Assembly: GCA_027475525.1 (NCBI GenBank) | Contig: JAMWFC010000108.1 | Coordinates: forward strand, 683,811 to 747,810 | Source of the DNA: Macrolepiota albuminosa | Lineage: Eukaryota; Basidiomycota; Agaricomycetes; Agaricales; Agaricaceae | Direction: 5' to 3' | Length of the DNA stretch: 64,000 nucleotides | Shown here: positions 12,037 to 22,100 of the stretch, in pieces | How the letters are laid out: each line of letters starts with the position of its first letter | Numbering within the stretch: the stretch's first letter is position 1 | Program-made: the position numbers and the translations under genes | Notes under the pieces: model-generated | Seen by the model: the letters and a program-made list of their open reading frames with translations, nothing else | Told to the model about the DNA's origin: nothing | The model's database searches: none

Positions 12037-12048
12037 GGTTATAGGCCC
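12037..12048 (+). promoter_or_regulatory. Primer binding site, half-tRNA type
   Basis: GGTTATAGGCCC starts immediately after the 5' LTR. It matches, with one mismatch, the complement of the anticodon-arm region of eukaryotic initiator tRNA-Met (GGTTATGGGCCC). Drosophila copia is primed from that internal position. Use of a cleaved half-tRNA is therefore inferred. Confidence 0.7.
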
Positions 12049-12162
12049 CGTTTGCACTTCAAAAATTTTTTCCGTCGAGCCACTGCTCCGAAAAATACGA
12101 CTCAAACTACAAATATTTTTTTTACATTTCCCCCCACTACACACCTACACCCACACTGAGAC

Positions 12163-14634
12163 ATGACGTCCACACACTCGTCCAACCCACCAAACTTCCC
12201 GGAGGAAGCCCACTTCGATGGTACGAATTACGCCACATTCAAAAATCGTGTCATGATCGCTGCAAGAGCCCGAGGCGCTCGCGGCTACTTGGACGGCATG
12301 ATAACAAAACCAGAGCCAACACAAGACACAAAAGACGAAGCGAAACCCACCGAATGGTCGTCAAAATATCCATCCCTCGAGGAATGGGAGGAGAGGGACG
12401 CGTGGGCACTAGGCCTCATCATATATAACACAAAGAACCCGGTGGGGTTGGGGATCAAAATGGATGAGTCCGCGGCTGAAGCATGGAAAGCACTCACTGA
12501 GAACTACGGAGTGTTTTCTGAGATAGCAGTAATAAACACAGAAAGACGACTACGAGCCACTGAATTCTCGGACGGCATGGACTTCCTGAAGCATGTAGAG
12601 GATCTGAGAGAGAAGTGGAGGTCAGCTACGGAAAGGGGAGCGAAAATAGATGACTCGACTTTCCGCACGATCCTGATCGCATCTCTCCCGGAATCCTGGA
12701 ACGCAGTTGTAGCGGGGATATACTCAAAAACTGAGTCGAAGGATGTGATCGCGGCACTCACTATCCACTGGGATCGTCTGGTACTCCAAAAGCAGAAGAC
12801 AGGAATCTCTACCACAGCTCTCCAGGCCCAGACTAAACAGAGGCTAGTTTGTGTCAATCCGAACTGCCGTCGAAATGGCCACACCATTGAAAATTGTTAC
12901 TGGAGAGGTGGAGGGAAGGAAGGCCAATTCCCCCCAAACTTCAGGAACAAGAACAAGGTACCCAGGACTCCATCGACTGAAACCACGACCTCAGGAACCC
13001 TGCCAGCCGCAAACGTCGCAGTCTCCACGACGCCACAACCCACGACCATGTCACAACCAACTACACCACCTCACGTCACCTATGCGTTATCAGCAATAGC
13101 CCACCCCTCGACCACCGATGCTGAACAACTAAAAGTCGTGAAATGGACCGGCGCACTTACCTCCAGAATAGGCATACCGACCTATGCCGACTCAGGGGCG
13201 ACGGATCATTTCTTCGTCAACAGAGACATGTTTACCAACTATGAGGAACTCGACACCCCTGTGGAAGGGCACGCGGCACCAAAAGGAGCAAAATTCCGCG
13301 TGGTCGGAAGGGGAACGGTCAGGAAGGTCTGTAAAACCTCTCACGGTCTATCAGAACTGGTCTTCAAAAATGCATTACACGCACCTGATCTCACCTCAAA
13401 CCTCATATCAATCAACAAGTTCGACCAAGCCGGCTTCAACGTGATTTTTGGCGGGGGCATCGTCCGTTTCCAGGACCCTAGTGGGAGGGAAGTCCTGCAC
13501 GGCGAGGGGGCAGGGGGAATGTACCTACTTAGCGCCCTTGGCGGATCAACCACGCCGTCAGCCCTGATCGCGAGATCACTGCAGAAACCAGCGGACTTGG
13601 AGGTTTGGCACCGGAGATTTGGGCACGCAAGCGTATCAACAATTAGGAGCGTGCTAGCAAGGGATCTGGTGGACGGACTCGTTATCAAAGGAGCGTTAAG
13701 CGTACCTGGTATCTGTGAGGATTGCGTTTTTGGGAAGCATGCAGCACGCCCATACGATGCCGAAGTTGAACCTGAAGGAGCTCCAAACGACCGAGTACAC
13801 ATCGATTTATGGGGCCCAGCCAGCGTCACGTCATTAGGTGGGGCCACCTACATGATGGTGGCGGTAGATGGAGGCTCATCGCACATCTCGGTGTTCTTCT
13901 TATCCTGTAAAGATGCAACTACAACATTGACTGCCTTCACGGTGTATCACTCAGAGTCCGAGCAGCAGACAGGGAAAAAGCTTAAAGAAGTCAGAGTCGA
14001 TGCTGGACGCGAATGGGTAAACGACACATGGTCAACTTACCTGAACACACATGGCATCGTCCTGCGGGTCACCACCCCATACGCACACGCTCAAAACGGA
14101 GTAGCCGAGCGAGCGAACAGAACCATCCTCGAGGGCATACGTTGTGTCCTAGCAGAAAGCGGCCTACCCAAGGAACTGTGGGCAGAGGCAGCGTCAGCAC
14201 AGGTTTACACACGGAACCTCCTCCCCTCGTCACGACATCCCAACACGATACCCAAACAGACCTGGACGGGTAGGCGACAGCGAGTAGACCATCTCTGCCC
14301 CTGGGGGTGCCTGGCATGGGCTAAGGTCCCTGAGGAACTGATACGGTCCAAGCTGGATCCGAGATCAGTAAGGACACGTCTTGTGGGTTATGCGAACAGT
14401 GGATACCGGCTATACGACCCGAAATCAAGGTCCATAGTGACATCACGGGACGTCATTTTTGAGGAAGGCACTGGCCATCGCCCCATCACCGTAATCCACG
14501 CCCCCGCCGATGACCCCACACTGGCTGCTACCAGCGATGATACCGCAACGACCACAGTACCCGGTATCCTTTATCCAAGGCAGCCCATAGCCCCGTTTGC
14601 GGGGATGAGGACTCCGCGACAACCCCTGACATAG
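12163..14634 (+). CDS. Copia Gag-protease-integrase polyprotein (ORF1)
   Basis: An 823-residue frame that supplies the particle protein, protease and integrase of the copia element. The start is the first ATG after the leader. Domains in order: Gag helical region (about 20-215); zinc knuckle at Cys230-Cys245 with the spacing C-x4-C-x4-H-x4-C rather than the usual x2 first gap; aspartic protease with DSGATDHFF (Asp344); pre-integrase HHCC finger starting WHRRFGH (about 483) with CEDC near 519; integrase core with Asp549 (HIDLWGP), Asp614 (RVDAGREW) and Glu650 (NGVAERANR), a DD35E spacing. The frame stops at TAG 14,632, while the reverse transcriptase lies in the -1 frame, open from 14,541. So either ribosomal frameshifting or a one-base change near the GGGG run at 14,601-14,604 separates them. 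Confidence 0.95.
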   Translation: MTSTHSSNPPNFPEEAHFDGTNYATFKNRVMIAARARGARGYLDGMITKPEPTQDTKDEAKPTEWSSKYPSLEEWEERDAWALGLIIYNTKNPVGLGIKMDESAAEAWKALTENYGVFSEIAVINTERRLRATEFSDGMDFLKHVEDLREKWRSATERGAKIDDSTFRTILIASLPESWNAVVAGIYSKTESKDVIAALTIHWDRLVLQKQKTGISTTALQAQTKQRLVCVNPNCRRNGHTIENCYWRGGGKEGQFPPNFRNKNKVPRTPSTETTTSGTLPAANVAVSTTPQPTTMSQPTTPPHVTYALSAIAHPSTTDAEQLKVVKWTGALTSRIGIPTYADSGATDHFFVNRDMFTNYEELDTPVEGHAAPKGAKFRVVGRGTVRKVCKTSHGLSELVFKNALHAPDLTSNLISINKFDQAGFNVIFGGGIVRFQDPSGREVLHGEGAGGMYLLSALGGSTTPSALIARSLQKPADLEVWHRRFGHASVSTIRSVLARDLVDGLVIKGALSVPGICEDCVFGKHAARPYDAEVEPEGAPNDRVHIDLWGPASVTSLGGATYMMVAVDGGSSHISVFFLSCKDATTTLTAFTVYHSESEQQTGKKLKEVRVDAGREWVNDTWSTYLNTHGIVLRVTTPYAHAQNGVAERANRTILEGIRCVLAESGLPKELWAEAASAQVYTRNLLPSSRHPNTIPKQTWTGRRQRVDHLCPWGCLAWAKVPEELIRSKLDPRSVRTRLVGYANSGYRLYDPKSRSIVTSRDVIFEEGTGHRPITVIHAPADDPTLAATSDDTATTTVPGILYPRQPIAPFAGMRTPRQPLT

Positions 14635-14654
14635 CCGACAACGAGCCAGCAACT

Positions 14655-16493
14655 TTGATCGAGCCTCCCAACCGAGCGCCACCCCCTGTCCCGATACAAC
14701 CCCTCCGTAGATCAACGCGCCATACCAGACCGACCCCAGCGTTGATAGCGGTGCGAGAAACCCTACAGAGAGAACAGACGGCACGAGATGAGGGGGAGGA
14801 CTGGGCTGCGAACGAACACCCACCCAGCGCTCTATTGGCCGACGGACCCTATGGCTACTTGCTGACCCTTGACTTGAACAACGAAAGTGACGACACTAAG
14901 GTACCCAAGACGTATACGGAAGCCATGAAGAGGCCGGACCTGTGGCAACCAGCGATGACCGAGGAGCTGAGGGTTATGGACGAGCGCGGAGTATTCGAGC
15001 TGGTGGATGAATCGGAGGTGCCGAAGAACAAGAACATTGTCGGTTGTCGATGGGTCTATGCAAATAAATACAATGCTGAAGGTGAGGTCATCAGGAGGAA
15101 GGCCCGGTTGGTAGCAAAAGGATTCTCACAGGTCGCAGGGGAAGATTTCGACGAGACGTATGCAGCGGTGGTGCGGCTGGAGTCTCTGAGAATGTCGGCG
15201 GCTGTGGCGGCACAGGGTGAATTCGAAATCTGGCAAGTCGATTTTGTCTCCGCGTACCTGAATAGTATCCTAGAGCACGAGGTATACATGCGTCTCCCAC
15301 CAGGTTTTCCGGGAGGGGAGGGGAAGCTAGCGAAACTCCGAAAAACCTTGTATGGACTGATGCAAGGAGGTTTCGACTGGTACTGGACACTGGACGGCGC
15401 GTACGCGGACTTAGGATACCAAAGATCCCGGGCAGACCCCTGCGTCAGATCGAGGACAGTAGGGGGAGAAACGACTATCACCAACACGTTTAACGACGAC
15501 ACTTTTGGTTTATCGTCCTCGAAAGAAGGCGCACATCAAGCGAAGGCCGAACTGGCAAGAGCATACGAGGTAAAAGACTTGGGAGACCCAACATTCATTC
15601 TCGGAATGGCTATCCACAGAGACCCAGACACCAAATCTATCTCACTCTCACAAAAGGCATATCTCCTAAGGGTACTCGACCGGTTCGGAATGACAAACTG
15701 CAATCCTCGCTATACCCCATTGCCATCTGGAACAACGCTCACAGATGACATGTCCCCTAAAGATGACGCCAAACGTGTATTCATGCTCGACAAACCATAC
15801 CGACAGCTCCTGGGTGCACTCATGTGGGCTCAGGCCGCAACTCGCCCAGATCTGTCTTTCGCAGTCACAATGCTCGCTCGATTTCAATCAAATCCCGGCC
15901 CAGCACACTGGAAGTCGCTACTTCACGTCCTCGCATATGTAAAAGGTACCCTCGACTATCGTATCGTCTACTCTAAGACCTTAGGCGGGTCGATCAAACC
16001 AACTGGTTACGTCGACGCCGACTATGGGGGGGACTTGGACACGCGCAGGTCAACATCAGGATATATATTCATGATGGCCGGTGGCCCGGTATCTTGGAGT
16101 TCTAAACGCCAACAAACAGTCGCCCTGTCCACTACCGAAGCGGAATACATGGCGATGACCCGCGGCTCACAGCAAGCCTTGTGGATGCACAACTTCCTAT
16201 CAGAAGTCGGGCTCGAACAACCCCTTCCAGCAAACCTCCACGTCGACAACAATTCTTCAATCGCGCTAGCCCAGTCTACAAAAGGCCACTCGCGAGCGAA
16301 ACACATCGATATCCGGCATCATTACATTCGTGAGCGCGTACAAAAGGGAGATATCGAGGTACGCCACATCCCATCGTCCGAAAATCTGGCCGACATCTGT
16401 ACCAAACCACTTCCTCGTCCCATGCACGATTATCTCGTTGGCCTTATGGGCCTGAAGGGTCAAGGGGGTCGAACTCGTCAGGGGGAGTGTTGA
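14655..16493 (+). CDS. Copia reverse transcriptase-RNase H (ORF2)
   Basis: The polymerase half of the copia polyprotein. No ATG is near its beginning; the frame is open from 14,541 and overlaps ORF1 by about 94 nt, so it is probably reached by frame change, not its own start (14,655 is a TTG). Visible features: WQPAMTEELRVM; reverse transcriptase RARLVAKGF-like block, QVDFVSAYLNS with the first catalytic Asp, LYGLMQGGFDW, and the catalytic box FNDDTFG (15,489-15,509), where copia elements normally have Tyr-x-Asp-Asp. RNase H follows with VDADYGGDLDTRRSTSGY, STTEAEYMAM and HVDNNSSIAL, carrying its acidic residues, and ends with the usual KHIDIRHHYIRERV and ENLADICTKPL. Full length for the family. 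The Tyr-to-Phe change may weaken it; both aspartates are present. Confidence 0.95.
   Translation: MIEPPNRAPPPVPIQPLRRSTRHTRPTPALIAVRETLQREQTARDEGEDWAANEHPPSALLADGPYGYLLTLDLNNESDDTKVPKTYTEAMKRPDLWQPAMTEELRVMDERGVFELVDESEVPKNKNIVGCRWVYANKYNAEGEVIRRKARLVAKGFSQVAGEDFDETYAAVVRLESLRMSAAVAAQGEFEIWQVDFVSAYLNSILEHEVYMRLPPGFPGGEGKLAKLRKTLYGLMQGGFDWYWTLDGAYADLGYQRSRADPCVRSRTVGGETTITNTFNDDTFGLSSSKEGAHQAKAELARAYEVKDLGDPTFILGMAIHRDPDTKSISLSQKAYLLRVLDRFGMTNCNPRYTPLPSGTTLTDDMSPKDDAKRVFMLDKPYRQLLGALMWAQAATRPDLSFAVTMLARFQSNPGPAHWKSLLHVLAYVKGTLDYRIVYSKTLGGSIKPTGYVDADYGGDLDTRRSTSGYIFMMAGGPVSWSSKRQQTVALSTTEAEYMAMTRGSQQALWMHNFLSEVGLEQPLPANLHVDNNSSIALAQSTKGHSRAKHIDIRHHYIRERVQKGDIEVRHIPSSENLADICTKPLPRPMHDYLVGLMGLKGQGGRTRQGEC
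16480..16487 (+). promoter_or_regulatory. Polypurine tract
   Basis: AGGGGGAG directly precedes the 3' LTR and would prime plus-strand DNA synthesis. It overlaps the end of ORF2. Confidence 0.85.
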
Positions 16494-16855
16494 GCGAAGA
16501 CTCATCCGACCCAAAATGGTTGTGCGTCATATTTCTTGCTTACGTGATTGTCTTTGCTTTTTAGTTACCTCTCTTATGTTTCGCATTTGCCCAAGCCCTG
16601 GTGGCTACACGATCGGTATTTACCAGTCTTTGCCACAAACCTTATTTTATAGATTTACATATTATTCCATACACGGAAAGCCCCCTCAGTCGTACTACAT
16701 TATATTGTGTGACTGAGGGTGAGCCGATTATACTTACTCACACTTACTGTAACTAACAACAACCTGTAGACTAAGTACTATAATCGTCTACAGGTGAACT
16801 CAGTCGTACTACATTATATTGTGTGACTGAGGACTAAGTACTATAATCGTCTACA
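16488..16855 (+). repeat. 3' LTR of the copia element, three hairpins
   Basis: 368 bp, TG...CA. Three hairpins fill its 3' half: CCCTCAGTC/GACTGAGGG at 16,683-16,719 (19-nt loop); a perfect 10-bp stem ACCTGTAGAC/GTCTACAGGT at 16,762-16,795 (14-nt loop); and CTCAGTC/GACTGAG at 16,799-16,831 with the same 19-nt loop as the first. These could serve transcript ending or packaging; no function is shown. Confidence 0.95.
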
Positions 16856-16860
16856 TACAT

Positions 16861-17330
16861 GGAATCCAGTGATAACTCGGCCTATCAAAATTGGTTGTTT
16901 ATTTCTTGTCGTCCTTGTTTGTCTGCAACTGACATGTCAGCCCAACCGCAGTACAAGAGGCCCTGCCACACACCTCTGACTGATCTCGGTCCGTGATCCC
17001 ATCCCTGCCAAACGTTGGCTGTTTGTGGCGTCTTTGGTGTTGTCTGGGTTTCTGGGATTTTTGGATCCTTGTGAGGTGAGCCTAGCCTATAGTTTTGGGC
17101 CTTTCTTACGCTTATAGTTTCCAGCGTTTTATGTTTTATGTTTTTTTTTCTCTCGACATCGAAACATGGGTATCACTAGCAGAACTATGGGACGAAGTTC
17201 TACATAGATCATGCAGATCGCATTCCAGCTGACAATCCTTCCTAAATCACACAAGCAAAGGTACTAGAGAAGGTCCATCTGATAGAATAAGAAAGCGAAA
17301 TAAGGAATAGGTCAAGTTTGAATGTAGCAT
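16861..17330. other. Unique intergenic DNA between copia and P450
   Basis: CpG-retaining, no conserved protein. It contains the 3' flank of the P450 gene (which reads toward it) and a T-rich run at 17,140-17,150. No repeats were seen. Confidence 0.5.
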
Positions 17331-19511
17331 CTATATATCTGAGCATTGTGACGGTTTAATATCACACTGGAATGGGGAAGGGAGACTATGAAAAACTCAG
17401 AAAGCATTTTAGTGCGAGCCACAGGTGAAAAACTCACGAAATAAGACCGGATGAATATTCGACATGAATAGGGATTTCTTGGCCATACTCGTCAACCTTG
17501 TGCGCAATGTCAAATGATTGGAGAATATTGGCTATGATCAAGAACATAGCATTCTCGGCAAGCGCTCGACCTGGACAGATTCTTGGTAGTGAATGAGAGA
17601 GGATGTTTCACAGGAACAATAATATGGCGTACCGTCTGCCAAACCCGAAATGATATGTTGATGGGTCTACTGAGACCTTATCTCCAAGAAAACGTTCCGG
17701 AGCGAAAGTATCTGGTGGATAGTCGTTATTCGGTGCATGTGCAACGGCCCTGCATGAAGACTGAGGTATTGTTTTTAATGCTGTTCAGGAGACAATTACC
17801 AGGTGTTGGGAACAATTATTGTATTTTTAGGTATGAAAAAACCTAACCATTGATATGTTAGCCAAGAATTACAGCAGGCCAATTGTGAGAACCTTCGTAG
17901 ATATCATCTTCTGTGGATGTTCGAAAAAGCGACAACGGCGTGGAGTTCTGGAAGCGCATAGTCTCCTTGACAATGGCATGGACATATGGGCAATCATCGC
18001 GATCCTTAACGGCGGGACAGCGAACACCAATGACTTTTCTCAGTTCTGCCTGGGCTCGCTTGAGCTTGTCTGGATTGGTTGCCATTGCGGCGATCATCTT
18101 GACAATATTGGCTGAAGTCTAGAGAGCCATGACTAAAACAACTAGTATCAACCGATTGACATTTCCGTACCAACTCCTGACCACCTGCGCAGTCAAGTGA
18201 GTAGGAAATCGGAAGTATGCACAGAAAGACCTACCAACAAACATTGTGCCTGACAGCCACTTGAGTTCTGATTCAAAGTTTTCATTCTTCTCACGCTCCT
18301 GGGCCAAGACATCATCCATCAGTACATCCAGTGTGAACGATGGCTTTGCTAGGCCGGTTTCCTGCACAAGAGTGAATGAGTCTACAGGAAATACAATTTC
18401 CAGAACGACAGCTGTACCATCTCTCGTTTGACACGATCAAAAGGCTTTCCTATGCACTCTGCTACAAGTGCCCTACCTCTGAGGCCGGCCTGATGGAATG
18501 ACAAAAAAGGGGTCCATTTGGGCAAGTATTTCACTGTGGTAAAATCAACCAAGCTTCTCTCTTGCATTATCACGACTTACGTGCAGGGACAAGGTCGACC
18601 AAAAAGGCGACTGGCATTAAGACCTTTGCCGCTGTCGCCTGCGCTGCCTTTGCCAATGAGATGTACTGCTTACAGGAGAGTCAGTGGGGTGTTTTGCGTT
18701 CAAGTCGATAATGACCTGATCTTCAGCCGACGGATCATCAATGCCGTATATAGTGCTTAAGAGTACTCTTCCGGTGGCACTTTATTGAAAGATCATTACA
18801 GCTGCTCTAATATAGAATATGGGAGTGCTTACGTTCGTATGTGTTGAGTAAACGCATCAGGATCAAGACGCAACGAATCTGTGAGTCTATTTGCGATGTC
18901 AGAGAGGGTAATTTCATATTGTTTAACCTTTTCTGGGTTCAACGCGATACGTGAAAGCTTGCGATGAAGTTTCCAACGCGACCCAAAGGGCATGACGGCA
19001 GTGCTCTGTAAGAGACATTAATGAAAAAAAAACAAACAATACAAAACGCATATCCTTACGTTAACAAGATCCATGATTTCGCACGCCACAGTAAGGTGTG
19101 GACGACTTGAATATATATTTCCTCTCCGCACTAGAAGTTCATTCATGGACTCCAAGTTATTTAGGATCAGAATGGAATTTCCTAAGCCGTGATAATATAT
19201 GAGATCATCTGAAGGATGTTTCCTGTGTTATGATCATCCCAATGAGGCGAACAATTTAAACCGACTGCGAAGAGCAACCTTGGAAAAATATTTCCAAGGG
19301 TGTGACAATGGGAATGACAGAAGATTTCCTGTCGCCTGCATAAGTAAACAATTATAACGTCGACGGCACACTCACCAATTAATGGATAGGCAGGAGGCCC
19401 TGGCGGGTACCTTGGCCTAGTCTCACGAGAGGAGAAATACAGACGTAACACAACAAAAACCAAGCCAATGGTCACCAAGGATGTAAAGGCGACAGAGATG
19501 TGGGCGGTCAT
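17331..19511 (-). CDS. Cytochrome P450 monooxygenase, about 14 exons
   Basis: A heme-thiolate monooxygenase anchored by an N-terminal membrane helix (ATG 19,511; VAFTSLVTIGLVFVVLRLYF), followed by the Pro hinge YPPGPPAYPLIG. GT-AG junctions give exons 19511-19376, 19328-~19238, ~19208-19060, 19005-18833, 18755-18716, 18665-18581, 18533-18418, 18361-18235, 18184-18171, 18118-17893, 17842-17800, 17749-17633, 17581-17438 and 17385-17331. Motifs: SSRPHLTVACEIM; I-helix GTMFVGG...TSANIV; helix K KETMR; APERF; heme box FGFGRR|ICPGRA, split by a 51-nt intron. All exons join in frame except exon 2 to 3, where GATGATC is repeated (19,232-19,238 and 19,203-19,209) and no GT-AG intron restores the frame. 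Exon 9 is only 14 nt. It resembles the agaricomycete CYP64-like group; substrate unknown. Introns of 47-77 nt and retained CpG suggest a real host gene, possibly with one lesion. Confidence 0.88.
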
Positions 19512-21170
19512 AGTCTGGGGCTAGAGATGAAGATTCGCATATTTAAATGACTTTGGATGGTTGCCATCCAGGATATGCTTCACAGCTATGCAATATTTGT
19601 GCCCGAACATGATATCAAACCTCGATCCAGATGATTGATGGCTATGCTGTAATGACAGGTGTAGAGGGGACGACATTGAACTGGTCTTTCCAATTGGGGA
19701 CACGTCAGTATAAACAAACCCTCCATCTTAGTATGATCCCGATGTCCGCTTTGTGGCAGCTGTCACAGCGGACGGCATAGAAACGGCCTTGGGCATTACT
19801 TATCACAACTGCGGCAGTTGGCGGATCGACAGTTAGTGTCTCTCTTTTAATCTCCAATCGCAAGAGCAGTGACACCAGTGACACATCTTCGCAGCCTTGA
19901 AATTGAAATGCATACTACTTTTTAGCCTTGCACCCCTGTTTCCAACGGTTCATGAAGAGTGGACACGGATGCTGTGTATAACTCTATTTATGCTGTCTCC
20001 TCGGGTCACTGTCTGTTCGAGCATATACTCCTATCATCTGATTTCAGCTTGTTCAATCTTCCCTCGGACTATGTGTCAATTCAATACATTTCTGATACAC
20101 GAGTTTTTATCATTTATGTCACGCATCAAAGATATGATCCAATTATGTGGAAAATGATGCGACACCAAAGGGGCTGACAAGGACACAGCCCCATCTAATG
20201 AAGTATCAGAGGAAATATCGGACATATACATTCACTCAATATCCGAGGAATTACAACGAATTCTATCTTTATTGACGAGAGATTTGAGGGAACGTCTGTG
20301 AACTCGGATTGGGCTTGGATTGAGTGAACGAATAACCTTCAACAAAACTTTAACAGGCCCCCTGTGTCAGAGTTTTGTCAAAAAAAAAACCCCTTTGCAT
20401 ATCTAACACCGCCTTACTTTGGAAGGTGTTTTGCAAACATGGGCGCATCCCAGAATGGGCTTACCTACACCGGCCAGGCACGCATTAATGGGTGATCGAA
20501 ACCCTTTCCTTTCTTGATACAGCTATATCCGATATCCGTCCGATATCCGGTTCCTCGCCGTTTACCCACAGCGATTGATGTATTCCATTCCTGCTCCTAT
20601 ATCCGGCTTACCCAGACCATCATACAAGCCACCAAAAACTACACGAAGAGAGTTCTATCGCACACAGGTTCGAGAGAAAGGAAGCAAATAGATAGCCCAT
20701 CAGCTAAAACACACGGTGTATAGTACAGTACTAGCTCTACCGGCGGTAAAAATAGAATCCATCCATCCATGCCTATATCTGGCTAATCAAATGTATGCTT
20801 GCTGTTACCCACAGCAACCAAATCCATTCCTTCCTTGGCCGTCCGCTCTTCCGCCTGACAAATTTGTGTGTGAGACCTTTGTCAAACATTTATCACTTTC
20901 CGTTGCCTTCCTTGCCAGCCAACCTCACGTCTCTATTGCTGACCATGTAGCACAATAGGCAAGCATCTATACTTTCTGCATTCATTTACTCCTTGCCCTC
21001 CTCTTACTGGGTCTTGTCAGTGCCAAGTATGACTTTCGCCCGTTAACTGTCATCAAAACCTTCAATAATCCGAGCTGAGTCCATAGTAATCTCATGCTCA
21101 AACGTTTATTATTTTGTAGAACCCTCCTTTCCAGTCTACAGTATCCTTTTTGATCCAATCTTGCTATTAC
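19512..21170. other. Upstream and intergenic DNA beside the P450 gene
   Basis: CpG-retaining DNA holding the P450 promoter region and then no recognisable gene. Short frames (for example 19,959-20,177 and 20,716-20,958 on the plus strand) show no family motif. Notable short repeats: ATATCCG several times at 20,526-20,552 and an A9 run near 20,380. Composition shifts to CpG-poor at about 21,170. Confidence 0.5.
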
Positions 21171-22100
21171 TCAATGGGATAAATGGGATAGTGCAAATTT
21201 TTGGAACGACAGGGGGGAACCTGATCATCACAACAATTGATGGCTACTTAGGCACATTGAAGTAGATAAGACTAGTTAGCTACAAATAGCTAGTAACTGC
21301 AATTGTCAATTATCATGTCATAGTCTTCTTGTACCTTTGCCATCAAAATTGTTTATCATGACTAGTGTCTTATATTTTACAAGTTCAGCACTTTTTACCA
21401 TTGCATAGCCTTATTAGTGGTAAACTTCATTATTGGATGGTTGACTTTTTGGAACCAGCCATGTTGTATTATTCCACCTGGCCTATCCAGAAGTTACTCT
21501 TACATATTATAGATAGTACATTTATTGCTATGCTCCAGATGAAAAAAAGTAGGACATATGTTAGGACTCTTTGAACAGACAACACCCTCAGTTGCTCATA
21601 CATTAGACTGAGGGTGAGCAGGGTCAGACATCACAAAGATACATATCATATCTTGTAGTTGAGCATGCTTTATAATTAGTACATATTAAGTAGAGCTTGC
21701 TACATTGTAATAGAACCATACAATATGCTGTAGAAAACATAGCCATGGAATGCCAACAATGTGTCATACTGTAAGCATGACACTTCCTGCCAACACCGAG
21801 ACATCACAACACACAAGAATTAGAAGATGCAAGATTTATGAGATACATTAGGATAATTGACAATGGGATATGAGAGGCAGTGAAATGTGATGGGGACTCT
21901 TGATCAGATAGAAGTGACATAACTTTATTTGGCTAGAATACTTAAAGGACAGGCAGCTGTACAGAAGATTTGAAGTTCTTTTGACCATGTACACAAATAT
22001 ACCTTGTTCCAATCTGATTGTGCATGACTCTAAGTGAAGAAGAGTGATACTCTCTTACACACACTATACTTCCTAGTAGATCTGTATGATTGCTACTCTG
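21171..22100. other. CpG-poor intergenic DNA
   Basis: Old repeat-like sequence without a readable protein. It includes the hairpin at 21,583-21,616 and ends where LTR family A begins. Confidence 0.45.
21583..21616. repeat. Hairpin with CCCTCAGT arms
   Basis: Perfect 10-bp arms CACCCTCAGT and ACTGAGGGTG around a 14-nt loop. The right arm and its flank, GACTGAGGGTGAGC, match the copia LTR hairpin exactly over 14 bp, but loop and left flank differ. Confidence 0.65.

Larger units (their letters stand above)
11673..16855 (+). mobile_element. Young complete Ty1/copia retrotransposon
   Basis: A 5,183-bp LTR retrotransposon. The LTRs (11,673-12,036 and 16,488-16,855) begin TGTTGAG and end TCTACA, and differ by only two substitutions and one 4-bp indel. 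The 5-bp target duplication TACAT is perfect (11,668-11,672 and 16,856-16,860). A primer site, gag-protease-integrase frame, reverse transcriptase-RNase H frame and polypurine tract are in the right order. Codons keep CpG, unlike the older elements around it. A frame change between the two frames and a Phe in place of Tyr in the polymerase motif are the only visible defects. Confidence 0.97.

Noticed and set aside
12285..14317. Long minus-strand frames opposite copia ORF1
   Set aside because: Shadows of the GC-rich coding strand; no motifs of their own.
17331..19511. Secondary-metabolite gene cluster around the P450
   Set aside because: No other biosynthetic gene is within the window; neighbours are transposons.
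19959..20177. 72-codon open frame upstream of the P450 gene
   Set aside because: No motif or signal, no support from neighbours.
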